Shown here piece after piece: positions 45,575-59,953 of a DNA stretch of 64,000 nt. The notes under the pieces are model-generated. The model was not told where the DNA came from. It saw nothing but the letters and a program-made list of their open reading frames with translations, and searched no databases. Source of the DNA: Astrocystis sublimbata. Taxonomy: Eukaryota; Ascomycota; Sordariomycetes; Xylariales; Xylariaceae. Location of the stretch: positions 186,001 to 250,000 of the forward strand of contig JAJNNY010000020.1 of NCBI GenBank assembly GCA_022453515.1, read 5' to 3'. Numbering within the stretch: position 1 is the stretch's first letter; each line of letters begins with the position of its first letter. A program made the translations under genes and the position numbers.

Positions 45575-47281
45575 ATGGCTTCAGCAAGCCCCAGCTCGTC
45601 GCAGTCGGCCTCGGCCTCGCGTCAATCCTCCATCCACGCGCATGCGCCCGACTCATACGCCGACACCGTGCCCGTCGAGACCCTCGTCCAACACCTCCTC
45701 GACGCCAAGCGTTCGCTCTCGTCCATGAGCCTCGTCCTGCGAGCCAACGACCTCGTGCACTCGGCCCGCCAAGCCCACGAGGAGTCCGTCATCCTCGGGG
45801 CCCAGACCCAGTTCCTGCGCCGCGGCATCGGCGAGCAGTTGCGCTTGCTCCTGCGCGTCCGCAAGGGCCTGACGCGCACCTACGACAACGGCAAGCGCGA
45901 GTTCAAGCAGATCATCAAGACTTTGGATGCAACCAACGGCCGCCTCGAGGACACCATGAACGTCCTCCGCGGCCGCACCGTCAACAGCGCCTTCCGCCCC
46001 CCCGACGAGGAGAAGCGGAGCTTGCTCGACTTTGTCGACGAGGCCCAGGTCGAGCGCATGAGGGAGTCGCTGAAGGGCAACATCCAGGCACTCCAGGTAA
46101 GCAAGCAAGCACTGCTCGACTCCATTCTATCATGGCCCCTTGAGGGTAAATAGGAGACATAGCGGGAATACAATCAAGACATGCGAAGAATCGCACTATG
46201 TTTCACAATTGCGTCACTGACACGCGGCTTTCAGACAACACAGCAATCATTCGACACAGACCTGCTCCAATTCGAGACCGACCTGCGCAACCTCAGATCC
46301 ATCATGGCCTCGGCGTCCTCGCCCGCGTCATCAGCCGTCTCGCCCGACGCGCCTCCGCTCCTCCACCTCCTCTCCGCCATGATCGACAACTCGCACGCCA
46401 TGGCCGAGCTCCTCACCTCCCTCACAAAACACTTCGACCTCTGCATCACCGCCGTACGCACCACCGAAGGCGGCTCGGCCCTCGCTAGGATCAAAGCCGC
46501 CGAGGCCACACAGTCGCAGGGCGGCGACGAGGTGTCCATCTCCGGCGTCATACCATCCGAGCAAGGCTCCGGGTCCCCGAGCATGACAGACCTACAGCCC
46601 CTCTCATCCTCGGACCGCGCACAGATGCTCGAAGTGCTCGTGCAAGACTCCTCCGAAGTATCCGACGTCGTCCAAGAACTCACCGAGCGCCTGCACTCCA
46701 TCGAAGCCGACTACGCGCTTCTCTCGGCCCAAACAGCGCAGATCCGGGCCGCCTACCTCACCGCGCTCGACGCCTTCCGCGCCCTCGAAGACATCGGCAC
46801 GCGCATCCACAGCTACGTGGCGGCCGAGATGGAGTTCCAGGACCGCTGGGTTGCGGAACAGGAAACTATCAATGATGAGATCGACGAGATGGAGGAGCTG
46901 CGCGCTTTTTATGAACGGTATGCTACTACTTACGACCAGCTGATTTTGGAAGTTGAAAGGAGACGCCATGTCGAGGAGCAAGTGCTTGCGATCTGGAAGG
47001 CGGCCAGGGAGAGTGTGCAGAAGGTTGTGGATGCCGATCGTAGGCAGAGAGAGGTTTTTAGACATGAGGTTGCGGATCATTTGCCTACGGACCTGTGGCC
47101 GGGCATGGATGAGGAGATTGGGAGGTGGGAGGTCGTTCCGGTTAGGGATGCTGCTGGGGATGGTCAGGGCCAGGTGGATGGGATGGTGGATGGTCATGGC
47201 CATCGCGTCACTCCGGCGCTGGAGAAGAGTGTTGTGCAGGGCGCGAGAAGACGGCAGCAGTTGGCTGATAGTAGGGGGTAA
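45575..47281 (+). CDS. ATG17: autophagy scaffold protein Atg17
   Basis: Atg17 forms the curved, coiled-coil scaffold of the Atg1 initiation complex at the phagophore assembly site. Exons 45575-46096 and 46235-47281 (138-bp intron, CAG/GTAAGC..TTTCAG) give 522 aa, the normal size. The N-terminus is Ser-rich, then the family sequence VQHLLDAKRSLSSMSLVLRAND (helix 1, about residues 38-60), FLRRGIGEQLRLLLRVRKGL and LLDFVDEAQVERMRESLK. After the intron come FDTDLLQFETDLRNL, the Ser/Gly-rich insert, ERLHSIEADYALL and AFYERYATTYDQLILEVERRR, mostly helical throughout. The start is fixed by a good context (CGCCATGG). Confidence 0.93.
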
Positions 47282-48309
47282 CTAGAAGAGGAGCATGAGG
47301 GAGGTAAGGTACCTGCCTACCGAGGAGGAGGTGGAGTCTAGATTTGTATTTGTGTTTGTGTTAGTATTGGGTGTTAGTATTGGCGTTGGTGTTGGCGTTG
47401 ATACTGGTGTTACTGGATGGGACAGGAAAGGAAAGGAAAGGATACGGCGTTCTTGGGAAAATGGGACATGGCATATGGGATGCTTGAAATAGGTTTTGAT
47501 GATATTATTAGGTAGTACACTGGGTTTGGTGGTTTGGCGTTAGCGTTGCGTTGCGTTGTGCTGCGTTGTGTTACTCATGGATGGGTGGATGGATGGATAG
47601 TTGGGGCACGGATACCACGGGGTTTTATCCTTTTCCTTTGCTTCTTTTTTTCTTGTATCTTGTAGGCTGTAGGTTATTATAGGGTACAAGGAACAGGATA
47701 GGATAGGATACGGTTGAATTGAAAATCACATCTTCACTCTTATGAATACCTACTTAGGATGATGAAAGGACGAATACCATCTCGCTCTTCTGCTTGTGCT
47801 GTGGGAAGTGACACCCTTTTATTTTCTGGCACTACCTAATTGTGTACTGTGTCCCTGCTAGTAGAATGGGGATGGAAAGGGGGGGAAGGGGTACTTGGTG
47901 TTATAGGTCTGTTTTTATCTGGCTGTTAAATAGCCTGTTCAACTCAGCTCAACTCAGCTCGACAACGTAACTCGATAACTCAGCTCAACATAAGGAAAAG
48001 CAAATAGGAAAGCAAAAACAGTCAGTTAGTCGGTTAGCTCGTAGATACTTAGGTATCGTGGGGAGATATGACTACTTATGTTGTTTGACTAGCTACTTAC
48101 TGGGTCGGAAGGTAGGTAGGTAGGTAACTGACTGACTGACTAACAAGACTTTGCCCTGCCTCCTTTTCTTTCTCTTCCTCTTTTTTTCTTTAACTCTAGA
48201 TATTAACGCTTTCATACATACCTAGCCTTCCAAGTTTCTTACTTATAACTTGGGATCATCCTGATTGATGGATTGGGGAATTCTAGAGCTGCCTGTTGTT
48301 GAACAATGC

Positions 48310-48341
<32 letters not shown>

Positions 48342-50605
48342 TGTGTTGTATGGTGTTATATGTTGTTATATAGCTGGCATCTAAAGTCAGCTGGAGCTAC
48401 CCAGGTAACTTAACTCTGGCTCTAATTAAACTCGGTAACTCTATATATTTGTATGAGACGGCCTTTTTTTCCGATCTAATCGAATGAGTCAGGAGCAGAA
48501 TCTATGCTTCTTCTAGTGACGCTCTTGTGACGCTCTTGCTTGATTCCTTTCTTCCTTCTTTCTAAAAAATATTATAGTGTTGATGAGAGGAAGAATAATT
48601 ACAACGATACCCCCCATTCCTTCATCAACGATCTTATCAAGGGAAGGGTCCAATGATCTAATTATATTATACAAGTTGGACATTGGTAGCCGGGACTTAA
48701 TAATAACAATCTATTTATTTACCTACCTACCTAAACATCGCCTTGTTTCTCAACTTTTTTTTATAATATTAAACAAGGACAAAAGCTCAACTACAGCTGC
48801 TCTTATCCCCTTTCCTATGTCTAGTATTTTATATATATCTTATGCCTCTAATTCCTATTTCCACTACTTATACCACCCACGGGCGTGAGACGAGGACAGA
48901 CAGAAAGAATGGGGATAGAGATGGAGACGCAAACGCAAACGGAATTGGAAACCAAGACATGCTCGTGCGACTCTGTGTCTATGTCTAGGTTCGTTCAATC
49001 CAACGGGACAGCCCGCGTCCCAGTGCGGTGCGGTGCGGTCCGTGCCCATGCCCCCAATGACCCCCATACCCGAGCCCGTGTCCGTATGCGAATCTGCGTC
49101 TGTGTCTATGATTCAAAAGCAATTTCAAAGACTTAGTGAGACATTGACTTAAGTTTATTCTTGTACCTATACAATCTGCCGGGCTTCAACATCATTATCA
49201 GTAAGTACATCACATATCACTGAATGCGTCTATTGTCTCACTCACCCACTCACTCTCATTTGCTATCTGTCTCACCTACTCACTTACTTATGTCTCACTT
49301 AATTATTTCTCTATCTCACTCACTTAGTTGTTACCTCAACCAGCAGCAGCAGCAGCAGCAGTAGTAGTGCGGCTTCCTCTTCACATACCAAATCTCAATG
49401 CTAGTTAGTAGTCTCAGTCCAACAGGAAATGTTCGCGTAAGGTAAGGTGCCGCTTATCATAAGAAAATACCCAAGACAAAGCAGGATTCAATTCAAGTGC
49501 AATGCAGGCAATTGATTATATCTCGTCGAATTACCTAATAGTACCTAATGTAGCACACAACACCTATCATGTGCAAAAATAGGCCAACCAAAAAGGCCCG
49601 AAATATGCCCATCAGCCATGAAAACTAAAGTGTGAATAAAGTCTAGAGTCCATTCAACAATATTCAATAATAATAATAATAAACGCTGCATGTAGCATGT
49701 AATTTCCAATGCTAACCTGCCTGCCTAACTACCTACTTAGTAATTACCTACCTACATAATCATAGTGAAAGACGACCGACAAGACAATCCAAAAGAGATA
49801 TCAAGGGTATCAAATCCCAAGCCCAATCACCCACCCCAACACTCATTGCCTCGTTCCGTTTACATCCTCAGCTCCTCCCACTGTGTCATCCAGGCAAACC
49901 AAGTCAAGCCCCGTTGACCTGACCTAGGTAGTCTGGCCTGACCAAAACATTTCATCCAGTTCCATCTCATCCGAACCGAACTAGTACAGTGAGAACAGCC
50001 ACCTACACCTAAACCTGAACCAGACCGGTAAAAGAATCAAACCCCCAGTCAATGAATGATTGAGGTAAACATGATTAAAAACAATTCATATTCCTCCAAT
50101 CATCATCATCATCTTGCGATTTCCGTTCAAAAAAGACCCTCGTATCATCTCAAAATGAAAGGGTATCATCTTCTGTAAAGCCGGTCGTCATCAACAACCT
50201 CATCATCTAGGTATCTCAATTCTGGCCTGACTTAAAGAACCTGTACCCAGATAAATGCCTCTGACGTCAAGGAATAGAGAGGAGAAAAAACAAGACATGA
50301 ACTCCCCCCGAAGCAAGCAATATAAAAGAAAGAAAACCAGGCTATGCAGCGAATGTGAAGCGTGAAATCAAGTCGTAATTGGCCCTCCCACCCAAACCAA
50401 GCGCCTTCGTGTACTGTACTAGTAATACCCAAAAAAAACGAGAAAGGTAGCCAAGCAAACCGCCGAAAAAGACTAGTGAAGATGGCCACCTGATACGTAG
50501 AAACCATGTGATAATGCCACAGGTCGCTGGAACGCCGATATCATCCTCCTGTATGGATAGGAGAGAACAGAGAAAGGCCCGTCAGGGATGTTGTCTGCCG
50601 ATATT
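47282..50605. other. gene-poor low-complexity spacer
   Basis: About 3.3 kb. It holds a (GT)n tract at about 48314-48340, seven CAG units at 49341-49361, many TAGGTAGG and TCACTCAC steps, and AT-rich blocks. No coding frame is convincing. The stretch close to 50600 may be the 3' region of the C2H2 gene. Confidence 0.5.
48314..48340. repeat. (GT)n microsatellite
   Basis: About 13 uninterrupted TG units in the gene-poor spacer downstream of ATG17. Confidence 0.9.
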
Positions 50606-52619
50606 CTAATATGCCTGGGTTGTGCCCCCTTCTCCGGTTGCAACTGCAACGAGGGCGTCTAGACGCATCGTCTCCCTGCTCCCGTGGCCCTCATCCCGAG
50701 GATTCGACGCGGGAGGGGGGTCATGTCTAGCTGGGAATCCAGAAAAATGTCCCATATTCGGGTGGATCATGCGCTCAACGCGAGCCATTTTCCCAGCGGG
50801 AGCCTCGGCATGAGCCGAGGTGCCATTCTGAAAGCAACTTCGTCGCTTAACTTGAGGGCCGGCTATGGATGGTGCCGACATGGTGTATTTGTGGTTTCGC
50901 GGCGAAGGTGCAGCTGGCGAGTGGTTCCTTATACTTGGTTCGTAAAACCTGACGGTTGGTGGGTTTAGCCGAACCCGATCGGCTTGCACTTCCATTGCTT
51001 GGTTTGCATCACGGGCCCAGGAGCTGGCACTGTCAGAAGGCATCGGGTTCGAGGTAATGTCGAGTCGCGTGAGTCCTCTGTGTAGGGCCATGTCCTCGGT
51101 CGTGCTGGTTGGGGGGAAATGTGGCAAGGGCCGAACGACATCTGATTCACCCATCCTCGGAGATACCATCTTCCTCAACGGAGAGGTTGGTGGCTGGGGG
51201 GCAAGGTCGAATGATTCAATGCCAGGTAGGCGCAATGGCATATTTGACTGCTGCGGTAATACATGTTGCATTTGATGCACATGCTGTACTGGTTGTATCG
51301 GCTGGACTGACGTTTGGGTTTGAGGTGGGCTGGGGTACTGCGACTGTGTGACACCATGGCTCAAGCGACTTCCAGGTTGATTCAGACCGAAATTCGCGGA
51401 GTCGGGATGCCATGTCCGCCGGCGCAGATCTTCGGAGCTCGAGGTGGAATCGCGACGATTGTGATAGCTCTGGGTAGGGGATGCGATCCCACTACTGACC
51501 GGCGAAAACGGAGGCGGATAGGATCCACCAACGACCGCAGGGGACCCAGGTCCATACGCGGGACGGCCAAGGCTTCCTCCGTGCTGAAATTGGAACGGCA
51601 TCCCACTTGCTGGGACGCTGAGGCGTCGTGCAGATGGCCCAGCCCCTGCGTACAAGCTTTGTGAGCGCAAGTGGCGAGAAGCAGGCGACGTGAGTTGATG
51701 TCCCCAGTGCGGGCTGTTCTGGCCCGTGGAAAAGGTCGCAGATGTAGGGGTACTGAAGTCGCTGGGAGACGGCGGGCGATGGGGATATGCCTCGCTCGGA
51801 AATTGGAAACGTGTTTCCGCCATGACCAGGGGCGGCGGACGCCTCCGCGCATCCTCTCGCGTACTATAGTTCGACCCGACGGAGCTGATGCTGGAAGCAG
51901 AGAGCGACTTGACATGACCCCGTGGCGGTCCGCTGATGCTCCCACTCGTGGCAGCGCGTGCTCGATTTGGCTGCCGAACTCTGTCTGTTCGGAGTTGTCT
52001 CTGGAATCGAGTCCCGGCCGCGGCTAGCGAATCCATGGGTATATCCTCGTTTACGTGGACGGTCTGCGCGTGCTGTCGTAGGTTGTCTAACCGCGAGAAC
52101 CTCCTGGAGCAGTGGCACTGAAATGGCCGCTCGCCGGTGTGCTTCCTATTGCCGAGTATTAGTCTGGACATTGGATATGACGTGAACGATGATTAGTTAC
52201 CGGATATGCCTGGCGAGATGCTCGCTGCGTGTAAAACTGAGACGGCAAGGGGGATAGTCGGTACACCAAAAGCGCTGGTTCTTCTTGGCCTTGCCGGACT
52301 TGGAGCCATCTGGATTGACGCTCTCGGCGTCGGAGGCGGCGCCGTCATCGTTCCCGCGCGCTTCCCCGTCCGTGTCGTCCATATCCACGTCTTCGGAATC
52401 CCCGCGCGACTTCCTAGTGCGTTGTGAGTTGCTGTCATCGGATACCTCTTCGATGTTCTCTGGTATCTTGACGGCTTGGGGGAATGCTTCTGTTGGGAGA
52501 GGGCGCTGAGCAAATGTGGCCTTGGTCGGGGTGGGTGTGGCCGGGGATGGTATTATTCCATCGTGGTTCTCGATCTTGATCGCCAAGGGCGAGTTGACGG
52601 GATGAAAGGTGGAGGCCAT
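50606..52619 (-). CDS. C2H2 zinc-finger transcription factor (RGM1/USV1/BCR1-like finger pair)
   Basis: Exons 52619-52201 and 52145-50606 (55-bp intron) give 652 aa; an in-frame ATG at 52685 could add 22 residues. The intron falls inside the linker between the fingers. Finger 1 is [24 protein letters not shown]; after splicing the linker KHTGERPF leads to finger 2, with cysteines in [21 protein letters not shown]. The SFTR(A/S)[13 protein letters not shown] signature is shared with yeast Rgm1/Usv1 and Candida Bcr1. Before the fingers lies an acidic Ser/Asp region ([15 protein letters not shown]), and after them a long Pro/Ser/Gln-rich tail, as in many regulators. No other domain is seen. The target genes are unknown. 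The gene has an exceptionally long upstream gap, often a mark of complex regulation. Confidence 0.88.
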
Positions 52620-55600
52620 GATGCGTCGACCAGGAGGGATCGAAGGGTCGTTACTCGGCTGTTTGTGGAGGGTCGTCCAAGTCAAACGTGACCCCGTCAG
52701 ATGTTATCCGCAGGAGGGAACCGTCTTGGTTAATATGGAATGGGGACGGCTATTGCGGAGGCTGGGTTTGAGACAGGTCAAGACAAAGGCACGCGGAAGC
52801 AGAGAGGAAAAGAATGGGGATTTGGACTTTTGGGGGTATGTGGGAGGCGGTTTCACTGAATCGAGACGATTTCAGTTCAAGGCGCTCGTGTTGCGCCGGA
52901 AAGAAGAGCTGCTGTGTCAAGCCGTAGTACGCAAGCCTAGGATGGAGACGGCGAAGGTTTCTCGAGGAATGTTGGCCTTGTCAAGAGCAGACGGTTGAAG
53001 CGGAGGGGCAACTGCCTCGAGCGCTGTGCACGTAGCCGACGGCTGCGTGTGTGATTGCACGTAGAGGGCCAGAGCCGTGACGTAAAGGCCTTCTAGCCAC
53101 TTATGAGCAGATGTTGCGGTGGATTCGAGCCAGCATTCATCTCAGCGACGAGAGAGAGGGACGGCGAGGTCTAGAGAGACAAGTCAACCACCCGAGATTG
53201 GAGCCGGACGAGAGAGCTGTTATCGGCCGAGTCGGGACTGCTCAGGTTCCCATAGATTCACGAAGTGGGCGAGGGCTCGTTGTGTTGCGAGACACTTTGC
53301 AGGAGAGGGAAAACGGCTGAGACGGATATGCGGCTTGAAACGCGACAAGACAGCGGATAGATTGGAAGACAAGACAAGGCAGCGTGCGGTTGCGGTTGCG
53401 GCAGGTTGCGCTCTGCGGACTAGCTCGGGGCTGGAGCAGGGGCTGTGGGATCAGATGAATCAGATGGGTCATGTATGTAGGTATCAGCCCTGCGGCATAA
53501 ACGAAGGGCCAAGAGGATTGATTATTGTTGTACAGGAGAGTGTATATAGCACCGATAGGGCACAGGTAGTGGTCGGTGTGTGGTGGAATGGGTGAGATGA
53601 CGACCAGGGAGACGAGGCCGACGGAGGAGGCGGACAGAGGGCAGCAGGCGAGCACCAAAGACGGGCACCAAGACCAGAGGCGGGCAGAGATCAAGTCCAG
53701 TCCAGTCCAGTCCAGTCAAGTCAAGCCAAGCTGCGAGGTAGGGATCATGTATGTATGAAGTATGTACCTGAGGACCTGAGGTAGCCCGAGTCCGAAGGGA
53801 ACGGCGAAGGAGGCGTGGATAGGTCGCCGAACTAATGGATAATACTGTAGGCAGAGCCTCTAAGCCCTAATTAATTAAGCCTCAATTCAAGAGACAAGCG
53901 ATGTAAGGTGGGTTGTGGTGAGAGAGGTCGTCGAAGCCATGCAAAGGGTTCGTGTGGTGTTGGTGTTGGTGTTGGTTTGGTGTTGATCTAGGTAGGTGTG
54001 TTCCTGTCCGGTGACTGCGTATCCGAAGCGGCGGCAGCAGCAAGTGGGCAGCAGCAGAGAAGAGTCGGGAGGGGCAACTGTCTGGCGCCAGTGGCTAGCG
54101 CAAAGGGCAATTGGCGATGATGAGTGATGGAGAATGGATGATGAGGTCGACGGTGGTCCGCCGATGGGGGCGGCGGGCCCCATATACCTATCAGAGCCCA
54201 GAGCACCCACCGAAGCCCACTAGCGCCAGCCGTTCCTTACAGCATTGACAGGACACTTTCTAGCGGCGCATACTCGCGACTACGCCTTGTATGTCCTAGC
54301 CCCATCCCTACCGTCCGCGCTAGCCCCCTGCTAGAAAGCCCGCTCCAAGCCCGAAAGGGCACTTTACCACCAATCTAAGCACCCAAGTAGCTCGGTAAGT
54401 ACCACCAATTGTCAGCAGCAGCAAGCAGCAGCAAGCAACAGCGCAGGAGCTGAAGCATGCAGGTGCAGAGTCAAGGACCGATCGCAGAGGCCCAAACCTT
54501 GACGCACTGTATCTGCAGTAGGTAGGTACCCTACCGAGCAAAGAGGGACGTCGGGCCACTAGATCTCGAAGCCGGAATGGAGATATATCATGGAGTTCGT
54601 TGTAAGTTGTTCATTCAACAGACAACTTCTATTCCAATCTCTAATATCCGTCAAGGCTATTATGGCATAACCTAAGTAACTAACCACATAACTCACTACT
54701 ATACCTATCATTTGGTCTTCATCCTTGCCTGCGCTCCGCCTGCGCTCCGCCTGCCAAGCCTCAACCTACATCCCATCGTGTGTGTAGCGAGAAGAACAAC
54801 CACTCGATATCAATCACAGACATGTTCAACATGTACATTATCTAGCTACCTACATATGCTCTACATGACACATGTAGCAGAGCATGTAAGATAATAGTAC
54901 AGCAGGTAGGGTGAAGTAGTCTCCTGCAGTAGTGGGCTGTGTCTCAGAATCGGCAGCCTCGGACAGCTGCAACGACCTACCAGAGCTCGACCATCTCAGG
55001 ACCATGCGAGCCTGGAGCGGCCTGGCATGTATAATGCGCGCGCGGAGCACTGGATGGAGCAAGGACTCGGCGAGTGGATGCGATGGGAACCTCTAAGAGC
55101 GAACCGAAGAAAGTCAATCGAGTTTGACGGAGGCGAGGCTTGGCAACTATAGACAGTCATGCATGCACCGCGATGGGGTCTGGACAACAACCAGCCGTGT
55201 GTGCCTGCTGTGCCTGCTGCTGTGCCTGTTGTGTGTGTGCCTGCTGTGTGCCTGGTAAAGTGGATAAGGGAGAGAGGCGGCGACAGGCGAGAGGAGAGGG
55301 CACCGCAGCATCACGGTGGCTCATTGGCCGGGGGAGCCAAGAGTTATCGCAGCGAGACGGCGACGACGACGTAAAGGATGCGCCGTCCAGGAGGGGGGAG
55401 GGGAGGGCGAGGGGGAGGAAGAGGGGGAGGGGCAATCGTATACTGGCTGTCCCTTAGCACGAATGACGCCGACGAGTCGGGTCTGGCTGGCTGCATGGTG
55501 GGATCGAGGTGGGTGGGCGAGGTGGACAATGCCAGTCTTGCCGCGGGAGAGGCATCGGTTAAAGAAGTAACAATATACCAAGTAATAGATGCCTCACGGG

Positions 55601-58600
55601 ACAATATCTACATCTACATCCATACGTAAGTCCCGTTGTTGCTCGTCCCGGTCCCGTTGATGCGCGCGCATGGAGAAAGGTATCAGGCAATATCCCAGAT
55701 AGATAGATAAAGTAAAGTACCTGCACATGCAGTTTAGTAATTCTAGGTCCGTTGCCGTGTCTAAGGTTCTAGTTGGATAGTGATGACTTGTTGCCGTTGT
55801 GGGGAGGTAGTTAGAGATCTTTTGAGCCTCTGCCCCCATTAGATGATCGACGAGTTGATATATATCCGGCTGCTGTCCGGCGTATTCTGGGTAGATGGCG
55901 AAATGGCTCGAGCTACATACCTGGTTTGCTAATTGAAACTTCAACATCTGTGTCACTGTGGTAACCTGCTCGCCTGGCTTGGAGATGAATAGCATACAGT
56001 GTGTGCCGACGATCCTGCTGTATCGTACTGTAAATAAGGTACCCGAAGGTCCAGAGGTGGGGGTCACGTGTGATGCCCTGCCCTGTTGTCCTGCCAGTAG
56101 CAGTAGGACGGCAAGGGCCAGGTGGGCCAGGGACGACGATCTATGTGGGGGAGGGCGAGGAGGGACAAATCCTGACAAGGCACTGCAGGTACCTACAGTA
56201 CGGGCACTGTAATCTAGTGGCGAACATCGACTCCTGGCCCGTGGTTGACCTTCTTAAGTGGTGGGGTAAAGCCGATCGACGTGGGCTTCATCCAGGTACT
56301 TATAAATGATAATAATAGTTCGCCGGCTAGGTGATACAGTCCTGAGTCCGGTGCCCAGATTCCGCGCAGGCATGCCAGGATGTAGTAAGTCTGTGTATTA
56401 ATAGCAACTTGGCAGTAATATCGAATTGTTCCATAAGGTACAGTACTATGGTATTATCAAGAAGCACCGAGATCTGAACAAGTAACAAACACAACGACAA
56501 CGAATGATACCCGTAGGTACAATCCCACAACGAGGTTGCTGCTGTGAAGGCTTCGTAGGCCGGCTTACGAAGTCTGGCTCGCCTGGCCCTGGCTGTACAA
56601 CGCAGATGAAACGGCCACACACCAACTACCTGTTCCTGCATGGGACGAAGGGCAGGCAGTCGAACAGTGACTCATGATCAGCAGTCCCCCCCCATTGCGT
56701 TTGCATTTGGTCTGATCTTAAAGCTACCGGGGCTATCGAGGCTATCGAGCTATTTTTCTTCTCAGAATGGCGTGTTGCCGGTTCGCAGCTTGAAACTCGT
56801 AATTCAGGGTTCAAGTTCCTACCCAGCTGTCCACTTCAGATAGAGCGATACAGCAATACAGTAACACAGCAACACGTCCGCCATACGTGGGGTTCGGCTG
56901 TTTCATGTAGAGGTCAGATGGCGCTGAGGCTTTCTAGAAGGCCGAAACTGATTGCCTGAACGGGATGCCAAGCGCGGGACTCCCAGGCCTAACCAATCGC
57001 TCGGGGCGTCGTCGTACACAACTCGACCGAATACTACAACAAGATACAACGCTACAATAAATACAACACGGGACCGTGGTCCTGCGAAGTCCCTGCCGTG
57101 GATCAGCACTCTCGCACCTGGGCGAGCCTGGGGTTCATCCTACTTGCCAGCTCACTTGCCAGTTCAGGTTGGCCACGCATCTCGCCACGGATATACAGCC
57201 CTAAGCGGTTGCGGCGGAAGCATCTGTATTGTCCAACCTTATATATGGCTGCTATCCTATTGGCAGAGGCTACCTACTTCATACTGTAACCATACCTTAG
57301 TACCTTATCGAAACCAAACTTTCTCTGCTGCATTTCCACCGGGATCCGCGGCCAAGGCAGCACTAGGAACGGTACCAAGGCGCGCAGTGTTGTTCGTGCT
57401 CGTTCGTGTAAGTCCGCTGGCTGAGTATTGGCAAATCAGAGACAACGCCGGGAACATCGGTGCTGCATTCATTGCCTACCCCTCTCCTTTTGTCAGATCG
57501 CCTGCCCTACATTATGTACATACCTGACTTACACACACATAGGTACCCGCCGCCGCCCGGTCTGTGGAGACCTTTATATAGTAACAAAGAGTCTCAGTGC
57601 ACGTTGTACCTCGAGACTGGATTGCGCCCAAATCCTCGACTAAGACTCTCAAGTCAAGTGAGTAGTACTAGGTACAGTACTGGATCTTTACAGCACCTAC
57701 GTACGCGTTCAGCTGTCTTCGAGGTCAGCTGAGTCAGTCGTTGTACATCCGCACGACCCTGAGTACTGTATGGCGTCCACGTCAATGCCGGTGACAGTAT
57801 GAGAGTAACAAGCAAACCTACCTAAGCTGCGCACGATATTTGCCATGACGGTATCCCAGCAACAAGTTTACTGACACCGAACCCATCTCATTTTGGTCTG
57901 TGCTCGGATGAGTCTTCAACGTGGAAGCTACCTGTCCAACACCGTGCAAGAAGTTTGTGTGATGCCAAAAGCTTACCTCCGGGTCCAACTCTATTACGTG
58001 CGGCTCCAACCTTAACCTGTCCGTTTCTGCCCGAGAGGGCGTCGAGGACGTGGCCAAACCTACAGAAGCGCTCCAAGGACCTTTGTCTTCGACCAGTCCT
58101 ATCGGCGACAATGTGGGGACCCATCCCATGGCATCGGGTTTAACGCTCTCCCATCCCATGGCGCGCCATGGCTGTCTTATTATGCGCACAAAGAAAGGGC
58201 TTCAATGAGTGGGCAAGGATAGGTTAGGACAAGCAAGAGCTTCAGCTTTCGCCAATCATGCAGCTCGATGCAAGGCACAGAACCTTCCCATGATCTAGTC
58301 TTACCCCCCCTTTCCCGCTAACCCCCTCCTTCTTGTCTCCATGTCTCAGTATTGTGCTGATATCTCCAAGCCGCCTCGGAGAATTGCGACCATGCGTCTG
58401 TATCGGACTGGCCTCATCCAGCGTGCAAGAGTACAAGTGCAACCGCAACCAGAACATGAGGAAAACGTCATATGAGTCGTAGTACTTACTTACACTAGGT
58501 TAGGCAGGCAATGCGCTGCGCACATCACATCTCCAAAAACTGTGTCTTAGAAGCTCCCTCGTCCAACACGGTTGAAAGGGATCGCATTACTTCACTTGCT

Positions 58601-59713
58601 GACATGGCATTCCCGGTCTCAGCCGCTCACTTCGTTCGAACATGATCTGACCGCTGTTTTTAGATGGGTTCCTCACTGCCCTGAATCAGGGTCGTGTGAT
58701 GCATCCATTATTCACCAGGGCTTCACACTGACTTACACGTAGGTACGCTTGAGAAGTCAAATCCAACCAAGCGCGAAACCCTCCTCCTCCTCCTTTGGTG
58801 ACGACTGCTACGCGCAATAATGGGTCCATCTTTGATTGTCTGGCGAACTGCCCGGCTCGCTCCAGTCCAAGCCCTGGCCTGGTCTGGCCGAACCAATAGT
58901 CTGTCTTCCAACGTAGAGGACAAGGACAATCAATCCGCCGAGGACAAAGAAGACAAAGAGAAATAGGATAGTCCAGACTGCGCCTTGTAAGGTTCCCTTC
59001 GCCCTAAGGCCCAACTACTCCGTAAGCTGTTGCTCTGCATCTGCAGGTGAACAGGTACGTATGCAGGTTCACCTTTCACGCAAATGCAGGGTATCTTTGT
59101 AAGCGAGTCATACCTCGGAAGCCCAGCCAGCCAGTCTGCCTGGCCCTTGCCTGGTTGCCTGCCCAGGCAGAACCTACAAACTCCTCCCTCCATTCTGCGT
59201 ACTGCGCATTTACATAGTACGAGTACTTGCCCACACGCAGACACACGACACCATGATCGCTGCTAGTACCTCTTCAATCTAGCGCATCTCTTCCTCCAGC
59301 GATCATCGTCTGCTTGGCATGCGCCGGCTCCCCCTTAGCATGGGCTTAGGCTGGGACCTGCCCCGCATCCCCCGTCAACCTGTGCCTGCGAGAACCGGTT
59401 GGGCTGCCACTGTAAACTGAGCAACGCACAAACACTAAGCTTACGTCACTGTACCCGAGGTAGGTACTCGGAGAGCCAGCCAGCTGCCAAGACTCACGAT
59501 GTTGGACTTGAATAGACTTCAACCACACCTTGCAACTCAACTTAAAGGTAGCTAGCTAATGGCTATGGACGTAATGGCGATTCCAATGTATCACAACTGC
59601 TACGGCTTGTAATTTACATGTCGATTTCTTCAAACTATGCGATGCGATGTGAAGTTTTCCTCTGATCTAGAATCATCAATTAATCCTCATCATTATTGTC
59701 CGCGCACATGAAC

Positions 59714-59733
59714 TTTTTTTTTTTTTTTTTTTT
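59714..59733. repeat. poly(T) tract of 20
   Basis: Uninterrupted T run. It could be the inverted poly(A) tail of an old retro-insertion, but no element body is recognisable beside it. Confidence 0.85.
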
Positions 59734-59945
59734 GGAATCAGACGTGGTGCCAAAGGGGTGTTCAACTCTGCGGAAGCAAAACAGATGCCTCAGGCTGCTG
59801 TGAAGCCCGTGTTTTCTGTGGTTGCTTGGAACTAAGTTGGCAGTTGCAGACATGCAATTACGAGTTTCGTGATACCTTGGTAAACCCTACAGCTCGTACA
59901 ATTTAAGTTCATAAGTGAATCTAGACACATATATCTATATTATGG

Positions 59946-59953
59946 TATAAATA
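59946..59953 (+). promoter_or_regulatory. TATA-box candidate
   Basis: TATAAATA, about 260 bp before the ATG of the PAM2-motif gene and followed by a CT/CA-rich leader. Position and sequence fit a fungal core promoter; no other support. Confidence 0.35.

Noticed and set aside
53095..53160. tRNA-like B box (GGCTCGAATCC on minus strand)
   Set aside because: The flanking bases do not form a T stem and no A box or acceptor stem is present.
55594..56178. 194-codon minus-strand frame with a hydrophobic start
   Set aside because: No family resemblance, composition like surrounding non-coding DNA, no splice support.
58808..59014. 68-codon minus-strand frame with a membrane-like segment
   Set aside because: Single short frame in low-complexity DNA; nothing else supports it.
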